From positions 4,853,656-4,917,655 of the forward strand of contig NZ_AP022314.1 in the NCBI RefSeq assembly GCF_009936235.1: DNA of 64,000 nt, given 5' to 3'. The notes beneath the pieces are model-generated. The model searched no databases and was not told where the DNA came from. It worked only from the letters and a program-made list of their open reading frames with translations. Positions 49,048 to 57,922 of the stretch are shown in pieces. The position numbers and the translations under genes were made by a program. Within the stretch, counting starts at the first letter, position 1. Each line of letters begins with the position of its first letter. The DNA is from Mycobacterium xenopi. GTDB taxonomy: Bacteria; Actinomycetota; Actinomycetes; Mycobacteriales; Mycobacteriaceae.

Positions 49048-52000
49048 CCTCCTTCCGGGATTCGGCCGGGAGGCGCGTGCCGCCACCGGCGCAGCCACCG
49101 CCCCGGGGCCCGGTTCCGTCGTCGGCACCGCTGCGACCCCCGTCGGGCGTGGTGCCTCAGGGTCGAGCGGAGCTCTCCGATGCCGCGCTGGTGTCGCGGT
49201 CTTGGGGCATGGCGTTCGCCACGCTGGTCAGCCGGATCACCGGGTTCGCGCGGATTGTGCTGCTGGCCGCGACCCTGGGTGCGGCGTTGGCCAGTGCGTT
49301 CTCGGTGGCCAATCAGCTGCCCAACTTGGTCGCCGCGCTGGTGCTAGAGGCCACGTTCACCGCGATCTTCGTGCCGGTGCTGGCCCGGGCCGAGCAGGAC
49401 GACCCAGACGGTGGCGCGGCGTTCGTGCGCCGGCTGATCACCCTGGCCACCACCGTGCTGGTGGCCGCCACCGTGCTGTCGGTGGCCGCCGCCCCACTGC
49501 TGGTCCGGCTGATGCTGGGCCACGACCCTCGTGTCAACGAACCGCTGACGACCGCATTTGCCTATCTGCTGCTGCCGCAGGTGATTTTCTACGGCCTGTC
49601 ATCGGTGTTCATGGCGATCCTCAACACCCGCAACGTGTTCGGGCCGCCGGCGTGGGCACCCGTGGTCAACAACCTGGTCGCGATCGCCACTTTGGGCGTC
49701 TATCTGGTGGTACCCGGCCAGCTGTCGGTCGACCCGGTCGAGATGGGCAACGCCAAGTTGTTGGTGCTGGGCATCGGCACCACACTGGGCGTGGTCGCAC
49801 AGACCGCGGTGTTGTTGGTGGCGATCCTGCGCCGGCGCATCAGCCTGCGCCCGCTGTGGGGAATTGACCAGCGGCTCAAACGCTTTGGCGCGATGGCCGC
49901 CGCGATGGTGCTCTACGTGCTGATCAGCCAGCTCGGGCTGGTGGTCGGCAACCAGATCGCCAGCACCGCCGCGGCCTCCGGCCCGGCTATCTACAACTAC
50001 ACGTGGCTGGTGCTGATGCTGCCGTTCGGGATGATCGGCGTGACCGTGCTGACCGTGGTTATGCCGCGGTTGAGCCGAAACGCTGCCGCCGACGACATAC
50101 CCGCGGTGCTCGCCGACCTGTCGCTGGCCACCCGGCTAACGATGATCACCCTGATCCCGACGGTGGCGTTCATGACCGTCGGTGGGCCGGCAATCGGCAG
50201 CGCGCTGTTCGCCTACGGCCGGTTCGGCGACGTCGACGCGAGCCACCTGGGCGCGGCCATCGCGCTGTCGGCCTTCACCCTGATCCCGTATGCCCTGGTG
50301 TTGTTGCAGCTGCGCGTGTTCTACGCGCGCGAAGAACCCTGGACACCGATCGCGATCATCGTGGTGATCACCACCGTCAAGGTCGTCGCGTCGCTGTTGG
50401 CGCCGCACATGACCGACAACCGTGAGCTGGTTGCCGGGTACCTAGGGCTGGCCAACGGGCTGGGGTTTCTGGCCGGTGCGATCGTCGGCTACTTCCTGCT
50501 GCGCCGGACGCTGCGGCCGCTCGGTGGTCATCTGGTCGGTGTCGACGAGGTGCGCACGATCCTGGTGACGGTCGCCGCGTCGTTGCTGGCCGGCCTGATC
50601 GCCTACGTAACGGATTGGCTGTTGGGGCTCGCGGCGCTGACTGCCCACGCCGGGGGCGCGGGCTCGCTGCTGAGGCTGTTGGCGCTGGCGCTCCTGATGC
50701 TGCCGATCATCGCCGCGGTGATGATCCGCGCGCAGGTCCCCGAGGCCCAGGCGGCGTTCGCCGCAGTCGTGCGCCGCGCTGGCGGTACGCATCTAAGACC
50801 CGTCAAGCCCGTTCGCCCGGCGTCCGATCGCCAACCTCACCGTCGCACGGTCACGTACGCTGAACAGAGGAATTCGTTCACGCCGGGGGGGTTTCCGGTC
50901 GCGGAGCCGAACCGGCGGGGGCTTGCCAACGACATCGCCGGAGCGGGCAGATGGAAAGGACCCGAGGTGACCGACCGTCCAGCGGAACGCGCCTCGACCA
51001 GTTCGGCGCCTGAACCCGAGTCGGTGCAGCCGGCCAGCTCCAACGGGCCGGCTTCGCGTCGCGCCGCTCCGGCATCGGCGGACGAGTTTCAGCCCGATAT
51101 CCCCGCCGACTTCGATGTCGATGCGGCACCGCGAGTTTCGAATCGCGCCAATGGTCACATTGCCCGCGATTTGCCGAAGGACGCGGCCCCCGAGCCTCAA
51201 GCATTCGACGCCCCCCGGGAACCAGGACCCCAACCGTCGCCGCGGCACGAGGTCGTCCACCTGGTACCAGGCGCCCGGATCGCCGACGGCCGCTACCGCC
51301 TGCTGGTCTTCCACGGCGGCGCGCCGCCGCTGCAGTTCTGGCAGGCGCTGGACACGGCGTTGAATCGCCAGGTGGCCTTGACCTTTGTCGACCCCGACGG
51401 TGCGCTTGCAGAAGAGCAATTACACGCAATCCTTTCTCGCACAATGCGGCTCAGCCGAATCAACCGGCCCGGCATTGCGCGAGTGCTCGACGTCGTCCAC
51501 ACCGGAGCGGGCGGCTTGGTGGTCGCGGAATGGGTGCGCGGCGGCTCACTGCAGGAGGTGGCCGACACCGCGCCGTCACCGGTGGGTGCCGCGCGCGCGA
51601 TGCAGTCGCTGGCCGCCGCCGCCGAGGCCGCCCACCAGGTCGGTGTCGCGCTGTCCATCGATCATCCCAGCAGGGTGCGGGTAAGCATTACGGGTGACGT
51701 CGTTTTGGCGTTTCCGGCCACCATGCCGGATGCCACACCCGAAGACGACATCCGCGGAATCGGTGCCGCGCTGTATGCTCTGCTGGTTAACCGGTGGCCG
51801 CTGCCGGAGGCCGGGGTGCGCAGCGGGCTGGCCCCCGCCGACCGCAATTCGCTTGGCCAGCCCGTCGAACCCAGCCTCATCGACCCCGAGATACCGTTCC
51901 AGATTTCCGCGGCGGCTGTGCACGCGGTCCAGGAGGGCGGCGGAATACGCAGTGCCTCAACACTTTTGAATCTCCTGCAACAAGCGACCGCGGTCGCCGA

Positions 52001-52739
52001 CCGCACCGACCTGCTGAGCCCCATCAAGGAATCGCCCCCACCGCCCGACGCGCCGAGCCGGTTCGGCGTCTCAACCACCGTCGACGACGAAGTCGCTGCC
52101 CGGCACCGGCGCATCCTGATCGGCGGGATCAGCGCCGCCGTCGCGGTGATCGCGGTGGTGCTGTTGCTGCTCGCATCGGTGCTGGGCCGGATATTCGGCG
52201 ACGTCGGCGGTGGCCTGGACAAAGACCGCCTAGGTCTTAATGCGCCAACGTCCACGACGAGTTCCGCCACTGGTTCTGCCGTCGCGGGCAGCACGGTCAA
52301 ACCGGTGAAGGCCACCGTCTTCTCGCCCGGCGGCGACCCGGACTCGCCAGGCCAGGCCGGTTTGGCGATCGACGGCAACCCCACCACCGCCTGGTCGACC
52401 GACACCTACAACGACGCTGTCCCGTTCCCGAGCTTCAAGAGCGGCGTCGGGTTGCTGTTGCAGCTGCCCACGCCCACCGTGGTCGGCAACGTCACCATCG
52501 ACATCTCCAGCACCGGAACCAAGGTCCAGCTTCGCTCGTCGCCGACGCCAACCCCGGCCAGGTTGGAAGACACCGCCATATTGACACCGCCCACACCGTT
52601 GCAACCCGGTCACAACAGCATCCCGGTCAAGGCCGCATCACCGACGTCGAATCTGCTGGTGTGGATCTCGACGCTGGGTTCCACCGCCGGCAAGAGCCGT
52701 GCCGACATCTCCGAGATCACCGTGCAGGCCGCGTCGTAG
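49044..52739 (+). CDS. murJ: lipid II flippase MurJ (MviN) with pseudokinase and C-terminal exported domain
   Basis: A 1231-residue protein from TTG 49044, overlapping the upstream stop (TTGA). Residues ~45-565 form the MviN/MOP core with about 14 membrane helices (ATLVSRITGFARIVLLAATL; NQLPNLVAALVLEATFTAIF). A disordered linker to ~735 leads to a kinase-like domain (~742-965) in which catalytic HRD and DFG motifs are absent (ALSIDHPSRVRVS replaces the catalytic loop): a pseudokinase. A membrane helix at ~1025-1050 precedes an exported C-terminal domain (~1085-1231; GQAGLAIDGNPTTAWSTD, discoidin-like). In mycobacteria the phosphorylated pseudokinase binds FhaA and regulates peptidoglycan precursor export. 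Confidence 0.95.
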   Translation: MTSFRDSAGRRVPPPAQPPPRGPVPSSAPLRPPSGVVPQGRAELSDAALVSRSWGMAFATLVSRITGFARIVLLAATLGAALASAFSVANQLPNLVAALVLEATFTAIFVPVLARAEQDDPDGGAAFVRRLITLATTVLVAATVLSVAAAPLLVRLMLGHDPRVNEPLTTAFAYLLLPQVIFYGLSSVFMAILNTRNVFGPPAWAPVVNNLVAIATLGVYLVVPGQLSVDPVEMGNAKLLVLGIGTTLGVVAQTAVLLVAILRRRISLRPLWGIDQRLKRFGAMAAAMVLYVLISQLGLVVGNQIASTAAASGPAIYNYTWLVLMLPFGMIGVTVLTVVMPRLSRNAAADDIPAVLADLSLATRLTMITLIPTVAFMTVGGPAIGSALFAYGRFGDVDASHLGAAIALSAFTLIPYALVLLQLRVFYAREEPWTPIAIIVVITTVKVVASLLAPHMTDNRELVAGYLGLANGLGFLAGAIVGYFLLRRTLRPLGGHLVGVDEVRTILVTVAASLLAGLIAYVTDWLLGLAALTAHAGGAGSLLRLLALALLMLPIIAAVMIRAQVPEAQAAFAAVVRRAGGTHLRPVKPVRPASDRQPHRRTVTYAEQRNSFTPGGFPVAEPNRRGLANDIAGAGRWKGPEVTDRPAERASTSSAPEPESVQPASSNGPASRRAAPASADEFQPDIPADFDVDAAPRVSNRANGHIARDLPKDAAPEPQAFDAPREPGPQPSPRHEVVHLVPGARIADGRYRLLVFHGGAPPLQFWQALDTALNRQVALTFVDPDGALAEEQLHAILSRTMRLSRINRPGIARVLDVVHTGAGGLVVAEWVRGGSLQEVADTAPSPVGAARAMQSLAAAAEAAHQVGVALSIDHPSRVRVSITGDVVLAFPATMPDATPEDDIRGIGAALYALLVNRWPLPEAGVRSGLAPADRNSLGQPVEPSLIDPEIPFQISAAAVHAVQEGGGIRSASTLLNLLQQATAVADRTDLLSPIKESPPPPDAPSRFGVSTTVDDEVAARHRRILIGGISAAVAVIAVVLLLLASVLGRIFGDVGGGLDKDRLGLNAPTSTTSSATGSAVAGSTVKPVKATVFSPGGDPDSPGQAGLAIDGNPTTAWSTDTYNDAVPFPSFKSGVGLLLQLPTPTVVGNVTIDISSTGTKVQLRSSPTPTPARLEDTAILTPPTPLQPGHNSIPVKAASPTSNLLVWISTLGSTAGKSRADISEITVQAAS

Positions 52740-52816
52740 CCGCTGCCGCGCGACAACGGCGACGGCGCCTGCGTGGGTGAAGTGCTGGGCCCGCACCGAT
52801 TCGCTACTGTCCGGCC

Positions 52817-53434
52817 GTGGGTTTTGGGCTGGAGGTGCGACGGCAGCGCAGCGACGCCGAACTGCTGGCCGCCCATGTTGCCGGTGACCGCGACGCGTTC
52901 GCCGAGCTGTTCCACCGCCATCACCGTCAGCTTCATCGACTCGCCCGGCTGACCACCCGCAACCCCGAGGACGCCGCAGACGCCCTGCAGGACGCGATGC
53001 TCTCGGCGCACCGCGGCGCGGGTTCGTTCCGACACGATGCCGCGGTCAGCAGCTGGCTATACCGCATCGTGGTCAACGCGTGCCTGGATCGGCTGCGCCG
53101 CAGCAAGACGCACCCGACGACCACCCTGGACGACGTCTACCCGGTGGCTGATCGCACCACCCAGGTCGAAACGGCGATCGTGGTGCAGCGGGCGCTGATG
53201 CGGCTGCCTGTCGAACAGCGCGCTGCGGTGGTGGCCGTGGACATGCAGGGCTATTCGATCGCCGATACCGCCCGTATGCTCGGCGTCGCCGAGGGCACAG
53301 TCAAAAGCCGCTGCGCCCGCGCCCGAGCCCGCCTGGCCGCGCTGCTCGGTTACCTTGGACCAGGGGTCGACGGCGAGTCCGCCGCCGATATCGCTGACCG
53401 CGCGGCCGGCCACCGTCGACCGGACTGTGTATAG
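52817..53434 (+). CDS. sigM: ECF sigma factor SigM
   Basis: A 205-residue sigma factor from GTG 52817 (MGFGLEVRRQRSDAELLAAH). Region 2 (~20-95) includes DAFAELFHRHHRQLHRLARL and the -10 recognition part DALQDAMLSAHRGAGSFR. Region 4 (~140-195) includes AVVAVDMQGYSIADTARMLG and VAEGTVKSRCARARARL. The anti-sigma gene lies 33 bases downstream, the arrangement of Rv3911/Rv3912. SigM controls ESX-4-linked and cell-surface genes in M. tuberculosis; the C-terminal ~15 residues are variable. Confidence 0.92.
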   Translation: MGFGLEVRRQRSDAELLAAHVAGDRDAFAELFHRHHRQLHRLARLTTRNPEDAADALQDAMLSAHRGAGSFRHDAAVSSWLYRIVVNACLDRLRRSKTHPTTTLDDVYPVADRTTQVETAIVVQRALMRLPVEQRAAVVAVDMQGYSIADTARMLGVAEGTVKSRCARARARLAALLGYLGPGVDGESAADIADRAAGHRRPDCV

Positions 53435-53467
53435 CGGTCCGGCTGTGCATACCGGACACTGGGGCGG

Positions 53468-54225
53468 ATGGCTGCAATGGACGACGCCGCTGGTGCCAAG
53501 GCGGGCGCGGATCCGCCGCTCACGGTCGAGCTGCTCGCCGACCTGCAGGCCGGTCTGCTCGACGACGACGCGGCCGCGCGGCTGCGAAAACGAATCCGAG
53601 CCGATCCGCAGGCTCAGCGGGCGCTGCGCGCGCTCAACGAGGTTCGCCGCGATCTTGCCACGCTGGGCGCCGACCCGGCGTCGGCGCCGGATATTCCGCC
53701 GGGCGTCGTCGCGCGCATCACGGCGGCGCTGCGGTCCGCGACTGTGCCTGCCGGCCGGGCTCACCCCGCCCACGCGGTGGCGCCGCAACCCCGCGCGGCG
53801 CGGATCATCGCCACGGCGGCCGGTGTCGGCGCCGCTGTCGCCGCGATCGGCCTGGGCACCGCGGCGCTGCTGCGCAGCCCCCGCCCCCGCCCGGCGCGCC
53901 GACCACCGTCCAGCACATCACCGTGTCACGGCCCAGCGCGACGCTTCCGCTGGCGGCTTCCGAGATCCTCGAACTGCTCGACCGCGCACCCGACTACGGC
54001 CCGCTGGGTGATCCCGTCCGCCGCGCCTCGTGCCTGACCGGCCTGGGTTATCCCGGCGCCACCGGGGTGCTGGGTGCCCGGCCGGTCGACGTCGACGGCC
54101 GCCCGGCCGTACTGTTGCTGCTGCCCGCCGACACGGCTGACAGCGTGGCCGCGCTGGCGGTGGCGCCCAATTGCAGCGCAGCGGACACCGGCCTGTTGGC
54201 CAACACCGTCGTTCGCCGTCCATAA
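53468..54225 (+). pseudogene. rsmA: anti-sigma-M factor RsmA (Rv3912-like), frameshifted
   Basis: From ATG 53468 (MAAMDDAAGAKAGADPPLTV) the N-terminal ~110 residues form an anti-sigma-type helical domain, followed by a membrane helix (IIATAAGVGAAVAAIGLGTA, ~115-140). At 53878-53892 the sequence reads C5-G-C5-G-C3; one added C restores SPPPPPGAPTTVQHITVSRP and joins the second frame, which continues ASEILELLDRAPDYGPLGDP to the stop at 54225. As read, the exported C-terminal ~100 residues are replaced by a basic missense tail, but the sigma-binding domain and membrane helix are intact. It may thus be partly functional, a pseudogene, or a sequencing error. Confidence 0.78.
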
Positions 54226-54316
54226 GTCGGCGGGGAACAGCACCGCCTAGGCTGGCGTTCGTAGACCTGAGTCGTTTTGTTCCAAGCCGGTCCCGGCTTC
54301 GATGCGAAAGGCCTGT

Positions 54317-55318
54317 ATGACTGCCCCTAGCACTGTGCGCGACGTGATCATCATCGGTTCGGGTCCCGCGGGCTACACGGCTGCCATCTATGCGGCGCGT
54401 GCGCAACTGGCGCCGCTGGTGTTCGAAGGCACCTCGTTCGGCGGGGCGCTGATGACGACGACCGATGTGGAGAACTATCCCGGGTTTCGCAACGGCATCA
54501 CCGGGCCGGAGTTGATGGACGAGATGCGTGAGCAGGCCCAACGGTTTGGTGCGGAGCTGCGGATGGAAGACGTCGAATCGGTGTCGCTGGACGGCCCGGT
54601 CAAGACCGTCACCACCGCCGACGGGCAGGCCTATCAGGCTCGGGCGTTGATCCTGGCGATGGGCGCAGCGGCCCGCTACCTGCACGTGCCCGGCGAGCAG
54701 GAGTTGCTGGGCCGGGGAGTGAGCTCGTGCGCGACCTGTGACGGTTTCTTCTTCCGCGACCAGGACATCGCGGTCATCGGTGGCGGTGACTCGGCGATGG
54801 AAGAGGCGACGTTTCTGACCCGGTTTGCCCGCAGCGTGACGATCGTGCACCGCCGCGACCAGTTCCGCGCGTCGAAGATCATGCTCAACCGTGCCCGCAA
54901 CAACGACAAGATCCGCTTCATCACCAACCACGTCGTCGTCGCGGTGGAGGGCGACACCACGGTGACCGGGCTGCGGCTGCGGGATACGCGCACCGGCGAA
55001 GAATCCACCCTGGCCGTGACCGGGGTGTTCGTCGCGATCGGCCACGACCCGCGCTCCGAGTTGGTCCGCGGTGCCGTCGACCTCGATGCGGACGGCTATG
55101 TGCTGGTCAAGCCGCCCACCACCAGCACCTCGGTGGAAGGCGTGTTCGCCGCCGGGGATCTAGTGGATCGCAGCTACCGGCAGGCGGTTACCGCCGCCGG
55201 CACTGGATGCGCCGCGGCCATTGACGCTGAGCGCTGGCTGGCCGAGCGTGCCGAGGCCGGCGGGGGCGCTGAAAAGCCGGCTGGCACCGATACCGATTTG
55301 ATTGGAGTACCGCAATGA
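54317..55318 (+). CDS. trxB: thioredoxin reductase
   Basis: A 333-residue FAD/NADPH enzyme from ATG 54317 (MTAPSTVRDVIIIGSGPAGY); the frame is open to 54302. It has GSGPAGYTAA (FAD), the redox-active CATC in SSCATCDGFFFRDQD, GGGDSAMEEATFLTRFA (NADPH) and FAAGDLVDRSYRQAVTAAG. It passes electrons from NADPH to the thioredoxin encoded by the next gene, whose ATG overlaps its stop. The pair follows sigM/rsmA, as in other mycobacteria, and is the main disulfide reductase system. Confidence 0.96.
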   Translation: MTAPSTVRDVIIIGSGPAGYTAAIYAARAQLAPLVFEGTSFGGALMTTTDVENYPGFRNGITGPELMDEMREQAQRFGAELRMEDVESVSLDGPVKTVTTADGQAYQARALILAMGAAARYLHVPGEQELLGRGVSSCATCDGFFFRDQDIAVIGGGDSAMEEATFLTRFARSVTIVHRRDQFRASKIMLNRARNNDKIRFITNHVVVAVEGDTTVTGLRLRDTRTGEESTLAVTGVFVAIGHDPRSELVRGAVDLDADGYVLVKPPTTSTSVEGVFAAGDLVDRSYRQAVTAAGTGCAAAIDAERWLAERAEAGGGAEKPAGTDTDLIGVPQ

Positions 55319-55662
55319 CCGAAAACACAAGCGCCCCAGTGGAAGTCTCCGACGCTTCCTTCGCAGCGGACGTGCTGTCCAGCAATAAGCCTGTGCTCGT
55401 AGACTTTTGGGCAACCTGGTGTGGCCCATGCCGAATGGTGGCGCCGGTACTGGAAGAGATTGCGGCCGAACAGGCCGGCAAGCTCACGGTCGCCAAGCTC
55501 GACGTCGACGCCAACCCGGAGACGGCCCGCAATTTTCAGGTCGTCTCGATCCCGACGCTGATCCTGTTCAAAGACGGCCAGCCGGTCAAACGGATCGTCG
55601 GGGCCAAGGGCAAGGCCGCGCTGCTGCGCGAGCTTTCCGACGTGGTTGCCAGCCCGCAGTAA
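55315..55662 (+). CDS. trxC: thioredoxin
   Basis: A 115-residue protein from ATG 55315 (MTENTSAPVEVSDASFAADV), overlapping the trxB stop by 4 bases. The active site is WCGPCRMV after PVLVDFWAT, and the cis-proline is in VVSIPTLILF. It is the substrate of the upstream TrxB and reduces disulfides of ribonucleotide reductase, peroxiredoxins and others. Named trxC after the M. tuberculosis convention; trxA is used elsewhere. Confidence 0.96.
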   Translation: MTENTSAPVEVSDASFAADVLSSNKPVLVDFWATWCGPCRMVAPVLEEIAAEQAGKLTVAKLDVDANPETARNFQVVSIPTLILFKDGQPVKRIVGAKGKAALLRELSDVVASPQ

Positions 55663-55796
55663 CACCGTTCGGCCAGCGGGATCTCGCCAGTATTGGCCTG
55701 GCGTTTTCTCCAATCCGCGAAGCGTCTGCGACAATACCGCCTAGCCTGTCAAGCATCGGCAGCTCTACTCGCACTGGCTCACCGGAGGGTGCTGGC

Positions 55797-57008
55797 ATGT
55801 CGAATCCGCATCGTGGCGCCGGCGACGCGCTGCGCTGCGGTGACCGCAGCGCAGCGGTCGCCGAGATCCGCGCCTCGCTGGCTGCCCTTGGGTATCTCGA
55901 CAATCCCGATGCAGACCTGACCACCGGAAAACACGTGGCGCCCGATGTATTCGACGCCGAACTCGATCAGGCGGTGCGGGCATTCCAGCAAAATCGTGGT
56001 CTGCTGGTGGACGGCGTCGTCGGTGAAGCCACCTATCGCGCGTTGAAGGAGGCTTCTTACCGCCTCGGCGCCCGCACGCTATTTCACCAGTTCGGCGCGC
56101 CGATGTACGGCGACGATGTTGCGACCCTGCAGGCCAGGCTGCAAGATCTGGGCTTCTACACCGGCTTGGTCGATGGATACTTCGGCTTGCAGACCCACAA
56201 CGCCCTGATGTCGTATCAACGCGAGTACGGGCTGTACGCGGACGGAATCTGCGGGCCGGAAACGTTGCGCTCGTTGGATTTTCTCGCATCGCGGGTGACC
56301 GGGGGCTCTCCCCACGCCATTCGCGAAGAGGAGCTGGTCCGTCGCTCCGGGCCGAAACTGTCCGGAAAACGGATCATTATCGATCCCGGTCGTGGTGGTG
56401 CCGACCACGGGCTTATCACCCAAACCGCAACCGGGCCCATCAGTGAAGCAGATATATTGTGGGACTTGGCAAGTCGGCTCGAAGGCCGGATGACCGCCGT
56501 CGGCATGGAGACCTTTTTGTCCCGACCGCCCAATCACAGTCCAACCGACGCGGAGCGGGCCGCCACTGCTAACGCCGTCGGCGCCGATCTGATGATCAGC
56601 CTGCGGTGCGCCACCTTGGCCAGCCCGTCGGCCAATGGCGTGGCTTCCTTTCACTTCGGCAATTCACACGGCTCGGTCTCGACCATCGGCCGCATGCTTG
56701 CCGATTTCATTCAACGAGAAGTGGTGGCGCGCACCGGTTTACGTGATTGCCGTGTTCACGGCAGGACGTGGGATCTGCTGCGGCTCACCCGGATGCCGAC
56801 CGTTCAGGTCGACGTCGGCTACATCACCAATCCGCATGACCGGGCGAAGCTTGTCACCGCCCAGACCCGTGACGCGCTCGCCGAAGGCATTCTCGCCGCG
56901 GTCAAGCGGCTCTACCTGCTCGGCAAGAACGACCGGCCGACCGGCACGTTCACCTTCGCTGAGCTACTCGCACACGAACTTTCGGTGGAACAGGCCGGGC
57001 GGGGTTAA
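55797..57008 (+). CDS. cwlM: CwlM, amidase-fold regulator of peptidoglycan precursor synthesis
   Basis: A 403-residue protein from ATG 55797 (MSNPHRGAGDALRCGDRSAA); the longer frame to 55407 overlaps trxC. Two peptidoglycan-binding repeats lie at ~15-75 and ~90-155 (AVRAFQQNRGLLVDGVVGEA; NALMSYQREYGLYADGICGP). An amidase_3-like domain follows (~185-375), but the zinc-binding His of IDPGHGG is Arg here (IDPGRGGADHGL), consistent with loss of hydrolase activity. The C-terminal PTGTFTFAELLAHEL contains the threonine region phosphorylated by PknB, which lets CwlM activate MurA in mycobacteria. It is convergent with the next gene, the stop codons overlapping. Confidence 0.94.
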   Translation: MSNPHRGAGDALRCGDRSAAVAEIRASLAALGYLDNPDADLTTGKHVAPDVFDAELDQAVRAFQQNRGLLVDGVVGEATYRALKEASYRLGARTLFHQFGAPMYGDDVATLQARLQDLGFYTGLVDGYFGLQTHNALMSYQREYGLYADGICGPETLRSLDFLASRVTGGSPHAIREEELVRRSGPKLSGKRIIIDPGRGGADHGLITQTATGPISEADILWDLASRLEGRMTAVGMETFLSRPPNHSPTDAERAATANAVGADLMISLRCATLASPSANGVASFHFGNSHGSVSTIGRMLADFIQREVVARTGLRDCRVHGRTWDLLRLTRMPTVQVDVGYITNPHDRAKLVTAQTRDALAEGILAAVKRLYLLGKNDRPTGTFTFAELLAHELSVEQAGRG

Positions 57009-57733
57009 CGCTCGGTAGCTGACGAGCCGGCACCCACCGGCTGTTGCAGCTGCGCGTTCTCCAGCAGCCGCTCCAGCGCCGCTTCAACCTCGGCTTTCCA
57101 ACCCAAGCCCCTGTCCAGTTCTAGGCGCAGGCGAGGGAAATACCGGTGCGGGGCGACGACGACGAACCCGACGTCCTGCAGGAAATCCGCCTCGATGATG
57201 CAGTGGTCCACCGAGCAATCGCCGATGACGGCCAGCACCGGCTGGATGTCGGGCTCCACGATCCGCAACTCCTGCAACTCGCCGATCGCCTCGGTGCGGC
57301 CGAAGGCCTCCAGCGCCCGAACACCGCGGCGGACCAGCTCATCGACCACCCGGGCGATGAGGCTGTGCCGCAGATCGTCGGCGGCCTGCGGCTCGACACC
57401 CATCGAGGTCAGCAGCACCGCATCGGCGGAAACCGGAGCGGTGGGAAAGCGCTGGGCCCGCGGCACCGCCCGCGGCGGCGCATAAAGCACGTAGCCCAGG
57501 CAGGGGGGTTCGCTGGCTCCGCAATTGGTCGGGGCCGCCGTCGCCACCTGCCCGCAGGAGCCCCATTCCAGCATCACCATCGACAGCCAGGCTTCCTTTT
57601 CGAACTCGGGGTCGGCCAGATGGTCGTCACTGCGCAGCGCCGCCGGGTCGACCTCCCAGTAGACGCAGCGGCGCGCATGCTTCGGCAGCTGCTCGAACGC
57701 TTCGAGTCGCAGCGGTGTAATTCGAGCAGACAC
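57005..57733 (-). CDS. GNAT-like protein, Rv3916c type
   Basis: A 242-residue protein from GTG 57733 (VSARITPLRLEAFEQLPKHA), the start of M. tuberculosis Rv3916c; the frame is open to 57895. The WEVDPAALRSDDHLADPEFE and LTSMGVEPQAADDLRHSLIA, RGVRALEAFG stretches fit a GNAT-like fold, with YVLYAPPRAVPRAQ as the probable acetyl-CoA strand. Cysteines in MLEWGSCGQVA and GASEPPCLGYV may be functional. Between the convergent cwlM and the co-directional parB. No function is established. Confidence 0.75.
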   Translation of the reverse strand: MSARITPLRLEAFEQLPKHARRCVYWEVDPAALRSDDHLADPEFEKEAWLSMVMLEWGSCGQVATAAPTNCGASEPPCLGYVLYAPPRAVPRAQRFPTAPVSADAVLLTSMGVEPQAADDLRHSLIARVVDELVRRGVRALEAFGRTEAIGELQELRIVEPDIQPVLAVIGDCSVDHCIIEADFLQDVGFVVVAPHRYFPRLRLELDRGLGWKAEVEAALERLLENAQLQQPVGAGSSATER

Positions 57734-57922
57734 TAGACTCCCAAAGCTCCTTACAACCCTTCCAGGATAGGAGAGGTCGCAGCCGCCGGGCCAGTACAGC
57801 GATTCGACCGTCCCGCTCCCGGCCCTCCGGCCGAAAAATGCTGCGCCGCAGAGCAATCCGGATGCGACGTGGGGCTGGATCCAGCCGAGCGTCACAGTGA
57901 CGGAACTACAACGTGTAGTTGG

